Shown: positions 16,275 through 25,691, numbered from the stretch's first letter. The stretch is DNA of 43,818 nt from Oscillospiraceae bacterium (GCA_031270605.1 JAISXG010000089.1:1-43818); one strand, 5' to 3'. Notes: generated from the sequence alone by a model not told the origin. Numbers and translations: made by a program.

Positions 16275-16408
16275 TCGGCTACGCAACGCAAAAGCGGCGG
16301 GGCTTTGCACGCTTGTGCGGGGCTTGATTTGTGAAAAGCTGTCTTTGTGTGTGGCCCCTGCGGCAGTTTTCCTGTGAATGGATTGCAGGCTAATATAACG
16401 TTTTCAAG

Positions 16409-16436
16409 GCGAGGGCAGATGTCCTCGCTTTGTTTG
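16409..16436 (+). terminator. probable terminator downstream of rpmB
   Basis: GCGAGG (16409-16414) pairs with CCTCGC (16423-16428), followed by TTTGTTTGG. It lies 135 bp past the rpmB stop. The rest of 16275-16601 holds no gene I can support and no T-box motif. A TATACT at 16520-16525 could be the cysE -10, with only a poor -35 near 16497. Confidence 0.55.
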
Positions 16437-16601
16437 GGTTATGGGGGTTGGCTTTGCGGCTGTTCGCGGGACGAAAAAAGAATTTCAGAAAAGCGGATGC
16501 TTTTTTGTATGGGGTATAGTATACTGTAAAGAACCTGAAAAATGGTTTGAGATTGATTGGATTGTCCGGCCGGGATGCGGCCGGCAGGGGGGAGGGGTCG
16601 T

Positions 16602-17249
16602 ATGTTTTCACGCATCAAAGAAGACATCGCCTGCATCAAAAGCCGTGACCCGGCGGCGACATCGGCGCTGCAGATTTTGCTGCTTTATCCCGGGTTGAAG
16701 GCGGTCAGGGCGCACAGAAAAGCGCATTGGCTCTATTTGCATAAGCACTATTTTCTTGCGCGGTGGATCTCGCAGCGCGCCGTGCGCAAAACGGGCATTG
16801 AAATTCACCCGGGGGCAAAAATCGGCAAACGGTTTTTTATCGATCACGGCACGGGCGTTGTCGTCGGCGAAACGGCCGAGATCGGTGACGACGTGATTTT
16901 GTATCAGGGCGTGACGCTGGGCGGCACGGGCAAGGACACGGGCAAGCGCCACCCGACCATCGGCAACAACGTGCTCATCGGCGCGGGGGCGAAGGTGCTC
17001 GGGCCGTTCAAAGTGGGCGATAACTCGAACATCGCCGCGGGCGCGGTCGTGCTGCATGAGATCCCGCCGGACTCAACCGCCGTGGGCGTGCCCGCGCGGG
17101 TCGTGAAGCGCGGCGGCGTGCGGCTGGTGGACTGCCTTGACCAGGTGCATGTGCCCGACCCGGTGACCTGCGAGCTGCGCCGCATGAATGCGGAGATTGA
17201 GGATTTGAAGCAGGCGCTGCAAAAATTGGCGGATGCTCCAAAAGAATAA
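16602..17249 (+). CDS. cysE: serine O-acetyltransferase
   Basis: 215 residues. It acetylates serine with acetyl-CoA, the first step of cysteine synthesis. After a helical N-terminus (MFSRIKEDIACIKSRDPAAT) comes the left-handed beta-helix of hexapeptide repeats, with the hallmark segments GIEIHPGAKIGKRFFIDHGT, GVVVGETAEIGDDVILYQGV and TLGGTGKDTGKRHPTIGNNV. Catalytic His/Asp candidates lie in DHGTG. A helical tail follows. The start at 16602 has GGGGAGGGG upstream; an upstream in-frame ATG at 16557 would add 15 unrelated residues. It is 22 bp from cysS and almost certainly co-transcribed, a common pairing linking cysteine supply to its tRNA charging. Confidence 0.94.
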   Translation: MFSRIKEDIACIKSRDPAATSALQILLLYPGLKAVRAHRKAHWLYLHKHYFLARWISQRAVRKTGIEIHPGAKIGKRFFIDHGTGVVVGETAEIGDDVILYQGVTLGGTGKDTGKRHPTIGNNVLIGAGAKVLGPFKVGDNSNIAAGAVVLHEIPPDSTAVGVPARVVKRGGVRLVDCLDQVHVPDPVTCELRRMNAEIEDLKQALQKLADAPKE

Positions 17250-17271
17250 CAGGTGAAAAGGAGAGAGGCGC

Positions 17272-18678
17272 GTGAAAGTATATAACACCCTTACGAGGGC
17301 AAAAGAGGAATTGGTGCCAATCAAAGAAGGCGAAGTGGGCATTTATGTCTGCGGCCCCACGGTTTATAACTTTATCCACATCGGCAACGCCCGCCCGCTA
17401 TGTGTGTTTGACGTGCTGCGCCGCTACCTTGAATATCGCGGCTATAAAGTGACGTTTGTCCAGAACTTTACCGACGTGGACGATAAAATCATCAACAAGG
17501 CGAACGAAGAGGGCGTTGACGCGAAAACGATCTCTGAACAATATATTGCGGAGTACCGCACAGACGCATCCGGCCTGAACGTGCGCGAGGCTACCGTTCA
17601 CCCGAAGGTGACGGAGAATATGGACGCGATCATCAAAATCATTGAGGATTTGATCGCGAAGGGCTTTGCCTATGCGTCAGAGGGCGATGTGTATTTCAGC
17701 ACGAAGAAGTTTGACGAATACGGCAAGCTTTCGCACCAGCCCCTTGAGGACCTGGTTTCGGGCGCGCGCATCGCGGTGGACGAAATCAAGCGGGACCCTG
17801 CGGATTTTGCCCTGTGGAAAAAGGCGAAGCCCGGCGAGCCGTTCTGGCCCTCGCCGTGGGGCGAGGGGCGCCCCGGCTGGCATATCGAGTGTTCGGCCAT
17901 GTCGCGCCGCTTTCTTGGCGAAACGATTGACATCCACGGCGGCGGGCAGGATCTTATCTTTCCCCACCATGAAAACGAAATCGCCCAGAGCGAGTGCTCA
18001 AGCGGCCTGCCGTTCGCGCGCTACTGGATGCACAACGGCTATATCAACAACGACGGCGTGAAGATGTCGAAGTCGCTCGGCAACTTCTTTTTGGTGCGCG
18101 ATGTGGCGAAGGTTTACGGCTATGAGCCGCTGCGCTACTTTTTGATTTCATCCCACTACCGCAGCCCGATCAACTATAATGTTGAGGTGCTGGACGCTTG
18201 CAAATCCTCCCTCACCCGCCTTTATACCTGCCGCGAATCGCTGGATTTCGCGCTGAAAAACGCGGCGGGGGCTGATGATGATTTCACGGCGGCAAAAGAG
18301 ATGGTAAACGCTCGCAGGGAACAGTTCTGTGCAGCGATGGACGACGACCTCAACACCGCGGACGCGCTTGCCGCCCTGTTTGAGCTTGTGCGCGACATTA
18401 ACAAAGAGATTCTCACGGGCGAGCATGCGGTGGCGGAAATTCGGTTTGTGATGGAGTCGTTTGACGAGCTGTGCGGGGTGCTCGGCATCCTTTATGAAAA
18501 AAAAGGTGCGGATGATTCGCTTGCCGAAACAGTGGAGTCATTGATTGCCGCCCGCGCAGAGGCCCGCAAGGCGAAGAACTGGGCCGAGGCGGACAGGATC
18601 CGCGACGAGCTCAAAGCCATGGGCGTTGTGCTGGAAGACACGCCCCAGGGCGTGAAATGGCGCGTCGAAAAAGCATAA
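17272..18678 (+). CDS. cysS: cysteinyl-tRNA synthetase
   Basis: 468 residues, full length for this class I synthetase. It has the zinc-binding Cys27 in YVCGPTVYNFIHIGNARP, the HIGH-like HIGN at 36-39, GWHIECSAMS and HHENEIAQSE with the other zinc ligands, and the KMSKS loop at 264-268. A helical anticodon-binding region and a short C-terminal DALR-like/CysS domain (AARAEARKAKNWAEADRIRD) follow. Translation starts at GTG 17272, with AAAGGAGAG upstream. It follows cysE closely and is closed by a strong terminator. Confidence 0.96.
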   Translation: MKVYNTLTRAKEELVPIKEGEVGIYVCGPTVYNFIHIGNARPLCVFDVLRRYLEYRGYKVTFVQNFTDVDDKIINKANEEGVDAKTISEQYIAEYRTDASGLNVREATVHPKVTENMDAIIKIIEDLIAKGFAYASEGDVYFSTKKFDEYGKLSHQPLEDLVSGARIAVDEIKRDPADFALWKKAKPGEPFWPSPWGEGRPGWHIECSAMSRRFLGETIDIHGGGQDLIFPHHENEIAQSECSSGLPFARYWMHNGYINNDGVKMSKSLGNFFLVRDVAKVYGYEPLRYFLISSHYRSPINYNVEVLDACKSSLTRLYTCRESLDFALKNAAGADDDFTAAKEMVNARREQFCAAMDDDLNTADALAALFELVRDINKEILTGEHAVAEIRFVMESFDELCGVLGILYEKKGADDSLAETVESLIAARAEARKAKNWAEADRIRDELKAMGVVLEDTPQGVKWRVEKA

Positions 18679-18695
18679 AACGAAAAACGGTATTC

Positions 18696-18726
18696 AAAAT
18701 CCGCACAGGGCATGTGCGGATTTTTT
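18696..18726 (+). terminator. terminator of cysE-cysS
   Basis: AAAATCCGCACA (18696-18707) pairs with TGTGCGGATTTT (18713-18724) around GGGCA, followed by T's. Confidence 0.9.
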
Positions 18727-18793
18727 CGTAAGGGTTTTAAAATAGAATCTTAGTGCTGCGGCGGGCAGTTTGTATGGATCAGTGAAAACAATT

Positions 18794-18833
18794 TTTAACT
18801 TCGATTTAACAAAACTTCTCTTTTTCATTTTAC
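18794..18833 (+). promoter_or_regulatory. Pho-box-like direct repeats before pstS
   Basis: TTTAAC (18794-18799) and TTTAAC (18805-18810) repeat with an 11-bp period. TTCTCT follows in phase (18816-18821), then TTTTAC (18828-18833, one base out of phase). This matches the PhoP box of Bacillota, TT(A/T/C)ACA-like hexamers separated by 5 bp. A possible -10, TACGAT (18844-18849), follows. The 18679-19006 interval otherwise holds the cysS terminator and a leader of about 150 nt. Confidence 0.7.
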
Positions 18834-19006
18834 CGTGGACTAGTACGATAAAGGCGTAGATCAGAAAATGATCTCATGGTGCCGCGAAAAACGGACGATT
18901 GTAAAGGCTTTATGACAAAAGAATAAAAATAGACGTTTTCTTTTACATAATCTTTTATAAAAGCAAGAAAATAAGAACGAGCGCCATGAATTTTAGGAGG
19001 ATAAAA

Positions 19007-19864
19007 ATGAAAAAAACAATTGCAACGGTCATTGCGGCAATTCTTGTGTTTTCGCTGTTTGCGGGCTGCAACAGCAAAACCCCTTCAAACGAAACAAGCG
19101 TTTCCGGCACGACTTCCGGCGGCAAGACTCTTTCCGGCTCCGTTTCAACAGACGGCTCCACTTCGATGGAAAAGGTCATCGGCGCGCTGGGCGAGGCGTT
19201 TACGGCTGAAAACAGCGGCGTGAACTTCACTTATAACCCCACGGGCTCGGGCAGCGGCATCACCGCCGTGTCGGAAGGGCGCTGCGACATCGGCCTGTCA
19301 AGCCGGGCGCTGAAAGACGAAGAAAAGGCGACCGGCCTCAAAGAAACGGTGCTTGCCTATGACGGCATCTGCGTGATCGTGAACACGGGCAACACCGTGG
19401 CAAATCTGACGCTCGACCAGATTGCCAAAATTTATACGGGCGAAATCAAAAACTGGAGCGAGCTTGGCGGCACCGACGGTGAAATCGTGCTTATCGGCCG
19501 CGAAGCGGGCAGCGGCACCCGTGACGGCTTTGAAGCCATCACCAAAACCGAGGATCTCTGCCAATACAGGCAGGAGCTGACCTCCACGGGCGACGTGATC
19601 ACAACCGTGTCCCAGAACCCCGGCGCAATCGGTTATGCCTCACTCGCTTCCGTAAAAAACACGGTCAAGGCCCTTTCCGTGGGCGGCGTTGCAGCGAGCG
19701 AAGCAACAGTCAAGGACGGCACCTATGCCATCCAGCGCCCCTTTGTGCTGGTGACAAAAGAGGGCAAAACCCTCTCGGAGGCGGCTCAGGCGTTCTTTGA
19801 CTATATCACCTCCGCCGAGGCTTCTGAAATCATTACTGCCGCGGGCGCGGTGTCCGTGAAATAA
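19007..19864 (+). CDS. pstS: phosphate ABC transporter substrate-binding lipoprotein PstS
   Basis: 285 residues. It captures extracellular phosphate for the PstCAB importer. A lipoprotein signal peptide ends in LFAGC with the lipidated Cys21, followed by a Ser/Thr-rich linker. The mature part shows the PstS pattern SVSTDGSTSMEKVIGALGEA, NPTGSGSGITAVSEGRCDIG, LIGREAGSGTRDGFE and NPGAIGYASL, containing the phosphate-contacting Ser/Thr/Asp/Arg residues. The start at 19007 has TAGGAGG upstream; the in-frame ATG at 18986 would only add seven residues before the signal peptide. It opens the pst-pho operon behind Pho-box-like repeats. Confidence 0.95.
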   Translation: MKKTIATVIAAILVFSLFAGCNSKTPSNETSVSGTTSGGKTLSGSVSTDGSTSMEKVIGALGEAFTAENSGVNFTYNPTGSGSGITAVSEGRCDIGLSSRALKDEEKATGLKETVLAYDGICVIVNTGNTVANLTLDQIAKIYTGEIKNWSELGGTDGEIVLIGREAGSGTRDGFEAITKTEDLCQYRQELTSTGDVITTVSQNPGAIGYASLASVKNTVKALSVGGVAASEATVKDGTYAIQRPFVLVTKEGKTLSEAAQAFFDYITSAEASEIITAAGAVSVK

Positions 19865-19976
19865 ACAAAACGCAGCGCCGTTGCGGCGAGGGGATTTACA
19901 AAGACTTTCTCCGCAGCGGCCTGTTTCTTTTCCTGTCGCGGAACCTTACAATAAACATCAAGCAAAGGATATGCGT

Positions 19977-20855
19977 ATGCAAACTAAAAACCATAAGAAA
20001 AAACCGCTTGAAACGCTTGTGCACGGTATTTTCCTGGTGCTGGGGCTTGTCACGGTGGGCTGTGTTCTGTTGATCACGGTCTATCTTGTTATTTCGGGCA
20101 TCCCCGCCATCCGTGAAATCGGTCTTGTAAAATTCCTGTTCGGAAAAGAGTGGAGATCCACCGCTTCAGAGCCCTCGTTCGGCATCCTGCCGTTTATTCT
20201 TACCTCTGTTTACGGCACGGCGGGCGCGATGCTGCTCGGTGTTCCCGTGGGGTTTTTCACGGCGGTTTATCTTGCCAAGGCCGCGCCGCCAAAAGTGAAA
20301 ACAGTGGTGGAGTCGGCCGTGGGGCTGCTCGCGGGCATTCCGTCCGTTGTGTACGGCCTTGTGGGCATGCTGGTGCTGGTGCCGGGCATCCGCAAGATAT
20401 TCAATGTGCCTGACGGCGCAAGCCTGCTGGCCGCAATCATCGTGCTGGCGGTGATGATTCTCCCCTCTATTATCAAGGTTTCCGTCACGGCCCTTGAAGC
20501 CGTGCCGAAGGAGTATGAGGACGCGTCCCTCGCGTTGGGCGCGACGCCCGTCGAAACCTATTTTCGCGTGTCCGTTCCCGCGGCCAAAAGCGGTATCGCC
20601 GCGGCCGTGGTGCTTGGCGTGGGCAGGGCAATCGGTGAAGCGATGGCGGTGATGATGGTTGCGGGCAATGTGGCGAACATGCCCTCGCTGTTTCAAAGCG
20701 TACGGTTTTTAACGACCGCGGTGGCCAGCGAAATGGCCTATTCCTCCGGTTTGCAGCGGCAGGCTCTGTTTTCGATCGCGCTGGTGCTGTTCCTCTTCAT
20801 TATGCTGATCAACGCGGCGCTGAACCTCTTGCTGAAAAGGGGGAATGCGAAATGA
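19977..20855 (+). CDS. pstC: phosphate ABC transporter permease PstC
   Basis: 292 residues, about six membrane helices. The permease signature EYEDASLALGATPVETYFRV (the EAA loop that docks on PstB) and ESAVGLLAGIPSVVYGLVGM identify PstC. The ATG at 19977 is chosen because AAAGGA lies 7 bases upstream; an ATG six bases earlier is too close to it, and the frame is open to 19881. It lies 112 bp after pstS, so PstS may be made in excess through partial termination or processing in this gap. Its stop overlaps the pstA start by 4 bp (ATGA), indicating translational coupling. Confidence 0.94.
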   Translation: MQTKNHKKKPLETLVHGIFLVLGLVTVGCVLLITVYLVISGIPAIREIGLVKFLFGKEWRSTASEPSFGILPFILTSVYGTAGAMLLGVPVGFFTAVYLAKAAPPKVKTVVESAVGLLAGIPSVVYGLVGMLVLVPGIRKIFNVPDGASLLAAIIVLAVMILPSIIKVSVTALEAVPKEYEDASLALGATPVETYFRVSVPAAKSGIAAAVVLGVGRAIGEAMAVMMVAGNVANMPSLFQSVRFLTTAVASEMAYSSGLQRQALFSIALVLFLFIMLINAALNLLLKRGNAK

Positions 20856-21712
20856 TGAAGCCTTTTTCAAAAAAGCGCAAACTTCATAATCTGCTCATGA
20901 AACTGCTCATGTGGTGCTCCGCGGGCGTCACGGGCGCGCTCACATTGTTTTTGATCGCCTATGTGCTGCTGCGCGGCATCCCGAACATCTCATGGGAGCT
21001 TTTGAGCACGAAGCCGAGCTATCTTGCAAACACCATCGGCATTTTGCCCGACATACTCAACACCGTTTACATTGTGATCGCAACCCTTGTGTTTGTGCTG
21101 CCGCTGGGCGTGGGCGCCGCGATTTATCTGACGGAATACGCCCGCAACAAACGCCTTGTGGCGGTCATTGAATATACGTCCGAAACCCTTTCGGGCATCC
21201 CCTCCATCATCTACGGTCTTGTGGGCATGCTGTTTTTCTGCCAGTTCCTCGGGCTGAAAACTTCCCTGTTCGCCGGCGCGCTGACACTTGTAATCATGAA
21301 CCTGCCGACGATCATGCGCACGACACAGGAGAGCCTGAAGGCCGTGCCGCAGAGCTACCGCGAGGGCGCTTTTGCCCTCGGCGCCGGAAAATGGCGCGTT
21401 ATCCGCACCGTGGTGCTGCCCGGCAGCATCGACGGCATCATCACAGGCTGCATTCTCTCTGTGGGCAGGATCCTCGGCGAATCGGCGGCGCTTTTGTTCA
21501 CCGCGGGCTTCGCGCACGCGCTTAACGGCTTTTTCAAGGGCCTCGGCAGCTCGGGGGCGACGCTGACCGTCGCGCTGTATGTCTATGCCAAAGAGCAGGG
21601 GGAGTTTGAAGTCGCGTTTGCCATTGCGGCAATTTTGATGATTTTGACCCTGCTGATCAATCTCATGGCGGCGTTTACCGGCAAAAGGCTGAAACAAAGG
21701 AGAGACAAATGA
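20852..21712 (+). CDS. pstA: phosphate ABC transporter permease PstA
   Basis: 286 residues, six membrane helices, the second half of the phosphate channel. It has [18 protein letters not shown], parallel to PstC, and the docking loop [27 protein letters not shown] precedes the start, where two ATGs stand in tandem at 20852 and 20855. ATGA overlaps on both sides tie it to pstC and pstB. Confidence 0.94.
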   Translation: MMKPFSKKRKLHNLLMKLLMWCSAGVTGALTLFLIAYVLLRGIPNISWELLSTKPSYLANTIGILPDILNTVYIVIATLVFVLPLGVGAAIYLTEYARNKRLVAVIEYTSETLSGIPSIIYGLVGMLFFCQFLGLKTSLFAGALTLVIMNLPTIMRTTQESLKAVPQSYREGAFALGAGKWRVIRTVVLPGSIDGIITGCILSVGRILGESAALLFTAGFAHALNGFFKGLGSSGATLTVALYVYAKEQGEFEVAFAIAAILMILTLLINLMAAFTGKRLKQRRDK

Positions 21713-22461
21713 AGCTACTCGAAACCAAAGACCTCTGCCTGTGGTACGGCGGCACGCAGGCGCTGAAAAATGTGAATATGCAAATAGAAGAAAAAACCAT
21801 CACGGCGTTCATCGGCCCCTCGGGCTGCGGCAAGTCCACCTTTCTCAAAACCCTCAACCGCATGAACGACCTGATCGCGGGCGTGCGCATCACAGGCTCC
21901 GTGAGCTACCGCGGCAGCGACATTTATGCCCCGGGCGTGGACGTGACGGACCTGCGGCGCGAGATCGGCATGGTGTTTCAAAAGCCCAATCCCTTTCCCA
22001 TGAGCGTATTTGACAACGTGGCCTACGGCCCGCGCACCCACGGCGTGCGGAGCGAAGCGAAATTGAACGACATCGTGGAGCGTTCGCTGCGTGACGCGGC
22101 GATTTGGGACGAGGTGAAGGACCGCCTGAAAAAATCCGCCCTCGGCCTTTCGGGCGGGCAGCAGCAGCGGCTGTGCATCGCCCGCGCGCTGGCCGTCGAG
22201 CCGGACGTGCTGTTAATGGACGAGCCCACAAGCGCCCTCGACCCGATTTCCACAGCGAAAATAGAAGAGCTTGCGCTGGAACTGAAAACCAGATATACTA
22301 TAGTTATTGTAACGCATAATATTCAACAGGCGGTGCGGATTTCAGACAACACGGCCTTTTTCCTGCTTGGCGAGCTGATTGAGCACGGCAAAACGCAGCG
22401 CATATTCTCACATCCTGGGGATCAGCGCACAGAGGATTATATTACCGGGAGGTTCGGATGA
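21709..22461 (+). CDS. pstB: phosphate ABC transporter ATP-binding protein PstB
   Basis: 250 residues, full length. ABC ATPase motifs are intact: Walker A GPSGCGKS (36-43), Q-loop [20 protein letters not shown] typical of PstB, signature LSGGQ (147-151), Walker B LLMDE (168-172) and the switch His in VTHN. ATP hydrolysis drives phosphate import through PstCA. The start overlaps the pstA stop and the stop overlaps the phoU start, both as ATGA. Confidence 0.96.
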   Translation: MKLLETKDLCLWYGGTQALKNVNMQIEEKTITAFIGPSGCGKSTFLKTLNRMNDLIAGVRITGSVSYRGSDIYAPGVDVTDLRREIGMVFQKPNPFPMSVFDNVAYGPRTHGVRSEAKLNDIVERSLRDAAIWDEVKDRLKKSALGLSGGQQQRLCIARALAVEPDVLLMDEPTSALDPISTAKIEELALELKTRYTIVIVTHNIQQAVRISDNTAFFLLGELIEHGKTQRIFSHPGDQRTEDYITGRFG

Positions 22462-23111
22462 TCAGGTCACGTTTTGAAGAGCAGCTTTCCCAGCTGAGCC
22501 GGGAGCTGATTGAAATGGGCGCGTTCTGTGAAGAGGCGATTGCCATTGTGGCGAAGGCCCTGCTCACGGGCGACGCCTCGATTGCCGAAAAGGTCTCTTC
22601 GCTTGAGGAGGCCATTGACCAGAAGGAGCGCACGATCGAGTCGCTCTGCCTGAAGCTTCTGCTGCAGCAGCAGCCCGTGGCGCGCGACCTGCGCCAGATT
22701 TCGGCCGCGCTGAAAATGATTACGGACCTGGAGCGCATCGGCGACCAGGCGGCGGATATCGCCGAAATCATTGAATATCTTTCGGGCCGCATGGCGGGCG
22801 AGGGCGGCTATATCGCCGACATGGCGCGCGCCACGATCAAAATGGTCACCGAGAGCGTGGACGCCTATGTCAAGCGCGACCTCGCGCTCGCGAACGACGT
22901 GATCGCCCATGACGACGTGGTGGATGAGCTGTTTGACAAAATGAAGCTCTCGCTCATTGAGCGCATTGCCAGCAAGCCGCAGGACGGGGAATATTTTATG
23001 GACCTTCTGATGATCGCCAAATACTTCGAGCGCATCGGCGACCACGCCGTAAACGTCGCGGAGTGGGTGGTGTTTTCGGTCACCGGCCTTCACAAAGGAG
23101 AATCCGTTTGA
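22458..23111 (+). CDS. phoU: phosphate signalling complex protein PhoU
   Basis: 217 residues, all helical. The two three-helix repeats are marked by [15 protein letters not shown] in the first and [15 protein letters not shown] in the second, which carry the metal-cluster residues (E-x3-D). PhoU links PstB to the PhoR kinase and keeps it quiet when phosphate is ample. It starts within the pstB stop (ATGA). A 64-bp AT-rich gap separates it from the response regulator. Confidence 0.94.
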   Translation: MIRSRFEEQLSQLSRELIEMGAFCEEAIAIVAKALLTGDASIAEKVSSLEEAIDQKERTIESLCLKLLLQQQPVARDLRQISAALKMITDLERIGDQAADIAEIIEYLSGRMAGEGGYIADMARATIKMVTESVDAYVKRDLALANDVIAHDDVVDELFDKMKLSLIERIASKPQDGEYFMDLLMIAKYFERIGDHAVNVAEWVVFSVTGLHKGESV

Positions 23112-23175
23112 ATATTAAAATTTTTGAAAAACGAAACCGTTTATTTCGTTTGAATGCGAAAGGATGGTTGATGCA

Positions 23176-23853
23176 ATGATCTTTTGCGTGGAAGACGACA
23201 CGAGCGTGCGGGAGATGGAGCTTTATACCCTGCAATCCGTCGGCTTTTCGGCCGAGGGGTTTTGCGACGGAGCGTCCTTTTTTGAGGCGCTCAAATCCAA
23301 AACGCCCAGCCTTGTGATTCTTGACGTGATGCTGCCCGGCGAGGACGGCCTCACGGTTCTCAAAAAGCTGAAAGCAAGCCCCGCCACAAGCGCCCTGCCC
23401 GTGATCATGGCCACGGCGAAGGGCACGGAGTTTGATAAAATCGTGAGCCTTGACCTCGGCGCGGACGATTATCTCGTCAAGCCCTTCGGCATGATGGAGA
23501 TGGTCGCGCGGGTCAAGGCGGTGCTGCGGCGCGCCGCCCCAAAGCAGGACGCAAACATTCTCAAAATCGGGGCGCTGGCGATGCATCTTGAAGAACATAC
23601 GGTTTGGGTGGATGGCAAACGGGTGGTGCTCACGCTCAAGGAATATGAAATGCTGCGGCTGTTTTTGACGCATTTGGGCCTGGTGTTCACCCGTGACCAG
23701 CTGCTGTCGGACATCTGGGGCATGGACTACGACGGCGAAACACGCACGGTGGACGTGCACATCCGCACCCTGCGCCAGAAGCTCGGCGTGTGTGGCGACT
23801 TGATTGAAACGGTGCGGGGCGTGGGGTATCGGATGGAGGAGAAGGGCATATGA
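23176..23853 (+). CDS. phoP: phosphate response regulator, OmpR/PhoB family (PhoP)
   Basis: 225 residues. The receiver domain has the acidic pair Asp7/Asp8 (MIFCVEDD), phospho-acceptor Asp50 (VILDVMLPGEDG), Thr80 and Lys102 (VKPFG). A winged-helix DNA-binding domain (about 125-225) ends with TRDQLLSDIWGMDYDGETRT and VDVHIRTLRQKLG. It should bind the Pho-box-like repeats before pstS, giving autoregulation. The start at 23176 is preferred because the ATG at 23164 directly abuts the AAGG site. The ATGA overlap with the kinase gene supports a two-component pair. Confidence 0.92.
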   Translation: MIFCVEDDTSVREMELYTLQSVGFSAEGFCDGASFFEALKSKTPSLVILDVMLPGEDGLTVLKKLKASPATSALPVIMATAKGTEFDKIVSLDLGADDYLVKPFGMMEMVARVKAVLRRAAPKQDANILKIGALAMHLEEHTVWVDGKRVVLTLKEYEMLRLFLTHLGLVFTRDQLLSDIWGMDYDGETRTVDVHIRTLRQKLGVCGDLIETVRGVGYRMEEKGI

Positions 23854-25193
23854 CCAAACGGATTTTCCGCCACATCCTGCTTGCTTCGATTCTGATGCTG
23901 CTTGCCAGTTTGGGTATTCTGATGCTCGCGCTGTACGGCACCTTGGCGGATGCGCGCGCGCTGCTGCCCAAAGTAAGCCTCCAGATGATCTGGCCCGTGG
24001 CCGCGATGCTGCTTTGCGCCGTTCTGCTCTCTTTTCTTCTGGCGCGGCATCTCTCGCGGCGCATTATGGAGCCGCTGAACCGGCTTGACCTTGACAAGCC
24101 GCTCGAAAACGACGCCTATGAGGAGCTTTCGCCCCTGCTCACGCACATTGAGCACCAGCACCGGCAGATCGACACGCAGCTTGCCGAGCTGCGCAGAAAA
24201 CAGGGCGAGTTCGCCGCCGTGACGGGGAGCATGGGCGAGGGCCTTGTGCTGCTCAATGACCGCGGCGTGATCCTCAGCATCAATTCGGCGGCCGCGAAGC
24301 TGCTGGGCACGACGGAAAGCTGCGTGGGCAGCGATATTTTGACGGTGGTGCGCAGCCTTGCCATGCAAAAGCTCATTGCGAAGGCGCAGAACGGCGGGCG
24401 CAGCGAAAAGGTGATGGAGCTGCCCGCGGGCACCTATCAGATCACGGCGGGGCCGGTGATTTCAGACGGGGCGGTCGCGGGCGTGTGCATCCTGACCTTT
24501 GACATCACCGAGCGGGCGCTTGCCGAGCAGCTGCGGCGCGAATTTTCGGCGAATGTGTCCCACGAGCTGAAAACGCCGCTGCATTCGATCATGGGGCTTG
24601 CGGAGCTGATGGACAACGGCCTTGTTAAGCAGGAGGATGTCCCCCGCTTTATTTCAAAGATTTATTCCGAAGCGTCGCGTCTTGTGACGCTGCTGGACGA
24701 TATTATCCGCCTGTCGCGCATGGACGAGGGCGGCGACCTGCCGCGCGAGCAGGTTGACCTGTTCACCCTTGTGAACGAAACGGCTGAATCCCTCGCGCAA
24801 AAAGCCGCGTCAAAGAAGGTCACGCTCGCGGTGCAGGGGACCTCGGCAGTGGTCAACGGCGTGCGGCGGCTGCTTTGGGAGATTGTGTATAACCTTTGCG
24901 ACAACGCCATTAAATATAATGTGGACGGCGGGCGCGTGGATGTTCTCGTTGAAAAGCAGGGCGGCGAAACCCTGCTGCGGGTGCGCGACACGGGCATCGG
25001 CATCCCGCCCGAGGCGCACAGCCGTGTGTTTGAGCGGTTCTATTGCGTGGACAAAAGCCACTCGAAGCAGACGGGCGGCACGGGGCTGGGGCTTTCGATC
25101 GTCAAGCACGCCGCGCAGTACCACGGGGCGAAGATCACGCTTGAGAGCGAAGTCGGCAAGGGCACAAGCATTGCGGTGCGCTTTCCGGGCTGA
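23850..25193 (+). CDS. phoR: phosphate sensor histidine kinase PhoR
   Basis: 447 residues. Two membrane helices (about 9-31 and 46-65) enclose a very short outside loop of about 14 residues, so it probably senses through PstB/PhoU rather than an outer ligand domain. Next come a HAMP-like linker, a PAS domain (about 118-220, with LNDRGVILSINSAAAKLLG), HisKA with phospho-acceptor His238 (NVSHELKTPLHSIMGLAEL), and HATPase_c with N-box NLCDNAIKYN (348-357), G1 DTGIGIP (380-386) and G2 GTGLGLSIV (410-418). It closes the operon and is followed by two tandem terminators. Confidence 0.93.
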   Translation: MTKRIFRHILLASILMLLASLGILMLALYGTLADARALLPKVSLQMIWPVAAMLLCAVLLSFLLARHLSRRIMEPLNRLDLDKPLENDAYEELSPLLTHIEHQHRQIDTQLAELRRKQGEFAAVTGSMGEGLVLLNDRGVILSINSAAAKLLGTTESCVGSDILTVVRSLAMQKLIAKAQNGGRSEKVMELPAGTYQITAGPVISDGAVAGVCILTFDITERALAEQLRREFSANVSHELKTPLHSIMGLAELMDNGLVKQEDVPRFISKIYSEASRLVTLLDDIIRLSRMDEGGDLPREQVDLFTLVNETAESLAQKAASKKVTLAVQGTSAVVNGVRRLLWEIVYNLCDNAIKYNVDGGRVDVLVEKQGGETLLRVRDTGIGIPPEAHSRVFERFYCVDKSHSKQTGGTGLGLSIVKHAAQYHGAKITLESEVGKGTSIAVRFPG

Positions 25194-25204
25194 CAAAAAA
25201 ACAG

Positions 25205-25236
25205 AAGAACGGGGATGATTTTTCATCCTCGTTCTT
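25205..25236 (+). terminator. terminator 1 of the pst-pho operon
   Basis: AAGAACGGGGATGA and TCATCCTCGTTCTT form a 14-bp stem with a TTTT loop, followed by TTCATTTTT. It starts 11 bp past the phoR stop. Confidence 0.9.
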
Positions 25237-25245
25237 TTCATTTTT

Positions 25246-25272
25246 ATAACAGGCGCAAGGCCTGTTATTTTT
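25246..25272 (+). terminator. terminator 2 of the pst-pho operon
   Basis: ATAACAGGC (25246-25254) pairs with GCCTGTTAT (25260-25268), followed by TTTT. Confidence 0.8.
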
Positions 25273-25281
25273 ATAGGTTAG

Positions 25282-25441
25282 TATAGTCGATTAACTTGAA
25301 AAGCGCTCCAAAGATTGCGAGGATATTTTTTGGTTTGCACGGCGCTCACCGTAGGCAGGCTTTCTCCTGTCAAGGTGAGCAACTCAGCAAACCGGAAAAT
25401 AGACCGCAAGCTTGGGGCGATTTTCGGGTTAATTGACTACA
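25282..25441 (+). repeat. MITE-like hairpin repeat, copy 3
   Basis: 160 bp. Its left end, TATAGTCGATTAACTTGAAAA, mirrors its right end, TGTAGTCAATTAACCCGAAAA on the other strand. Pairing continues inwards (ATTTTTTGGTTTGC with GCAAACCGGAAAAT, CTCACC with GGTGAG). The whole unit can form an imperfect hairpin and codes for nothing. It shares its terminal repeats with copy 1. It sits between the pst-pho terminators and the regulator-rich stretch, and ends just before the XRE stop codon. Confidence 0.65.
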
Positions 25442-25442
25442 T

Positions 25443-25655
25443 TTATATGATTTTTCCTGTATCTCTCATAATAAAGCTCGCTTCATAGTCGCAGTTTAAT
25501 ATTTCAGCAATTTGTCGCAGTTCCTTATCTGAAAAATTATCATTTTTTAATTTATTGCTCAGGTTGTTACCGCTGTAACCGAGTTTTTCAGCCAAGTCTT
25601 TTATTTTCATATTTCTTTCTAAAAGCAGGGTGCGAATTTTGATTGCCATTCCCAT
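25443..25655 (-). CDS. small XRE-family HTH regulator (paralogue A)
   Basis: 70 residues. It is little more than a helix-turn-helix: MGMAIKIRTLLLERNMKIKD, then LAEKLGYSGNNLSNKLKNDN and FSDKELRQIAEILNCDYE. It is clearly paralogous to the protein at 26321-26536, sharing MGMA, RTLL-ER-MK, DNFS-KELR-IA and a C-terminal DTGK. The start at 25655 keeps this shared MGMA beginning; the frame is open to 25700. It has its own promoter with TGTGATT/AATCACA boxes, so it probably represses itself. The target is unknown. Its stop lies directly beside hairpin repeat copy 3. Confidence 0.75.
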   Translation of the reverse strand: MGMAIKIRTLLLERNMKIKDLAEKLGYSGNNLSNKLKNDNFSDKELRQIAEILNCDYEASFIMRDTGKII

Positions 25656-25691
25656 GTTGCAAACCGCCCTAAATGTTGTTTTTTTTCTTGT

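Noticed and set aside
16275-16601. T-box riboswitch before cysE-cysS
   Set aside because: Expected in many Bacillota, but no AGGGTGGNACCGCG-like box or matching antiterminator was found.
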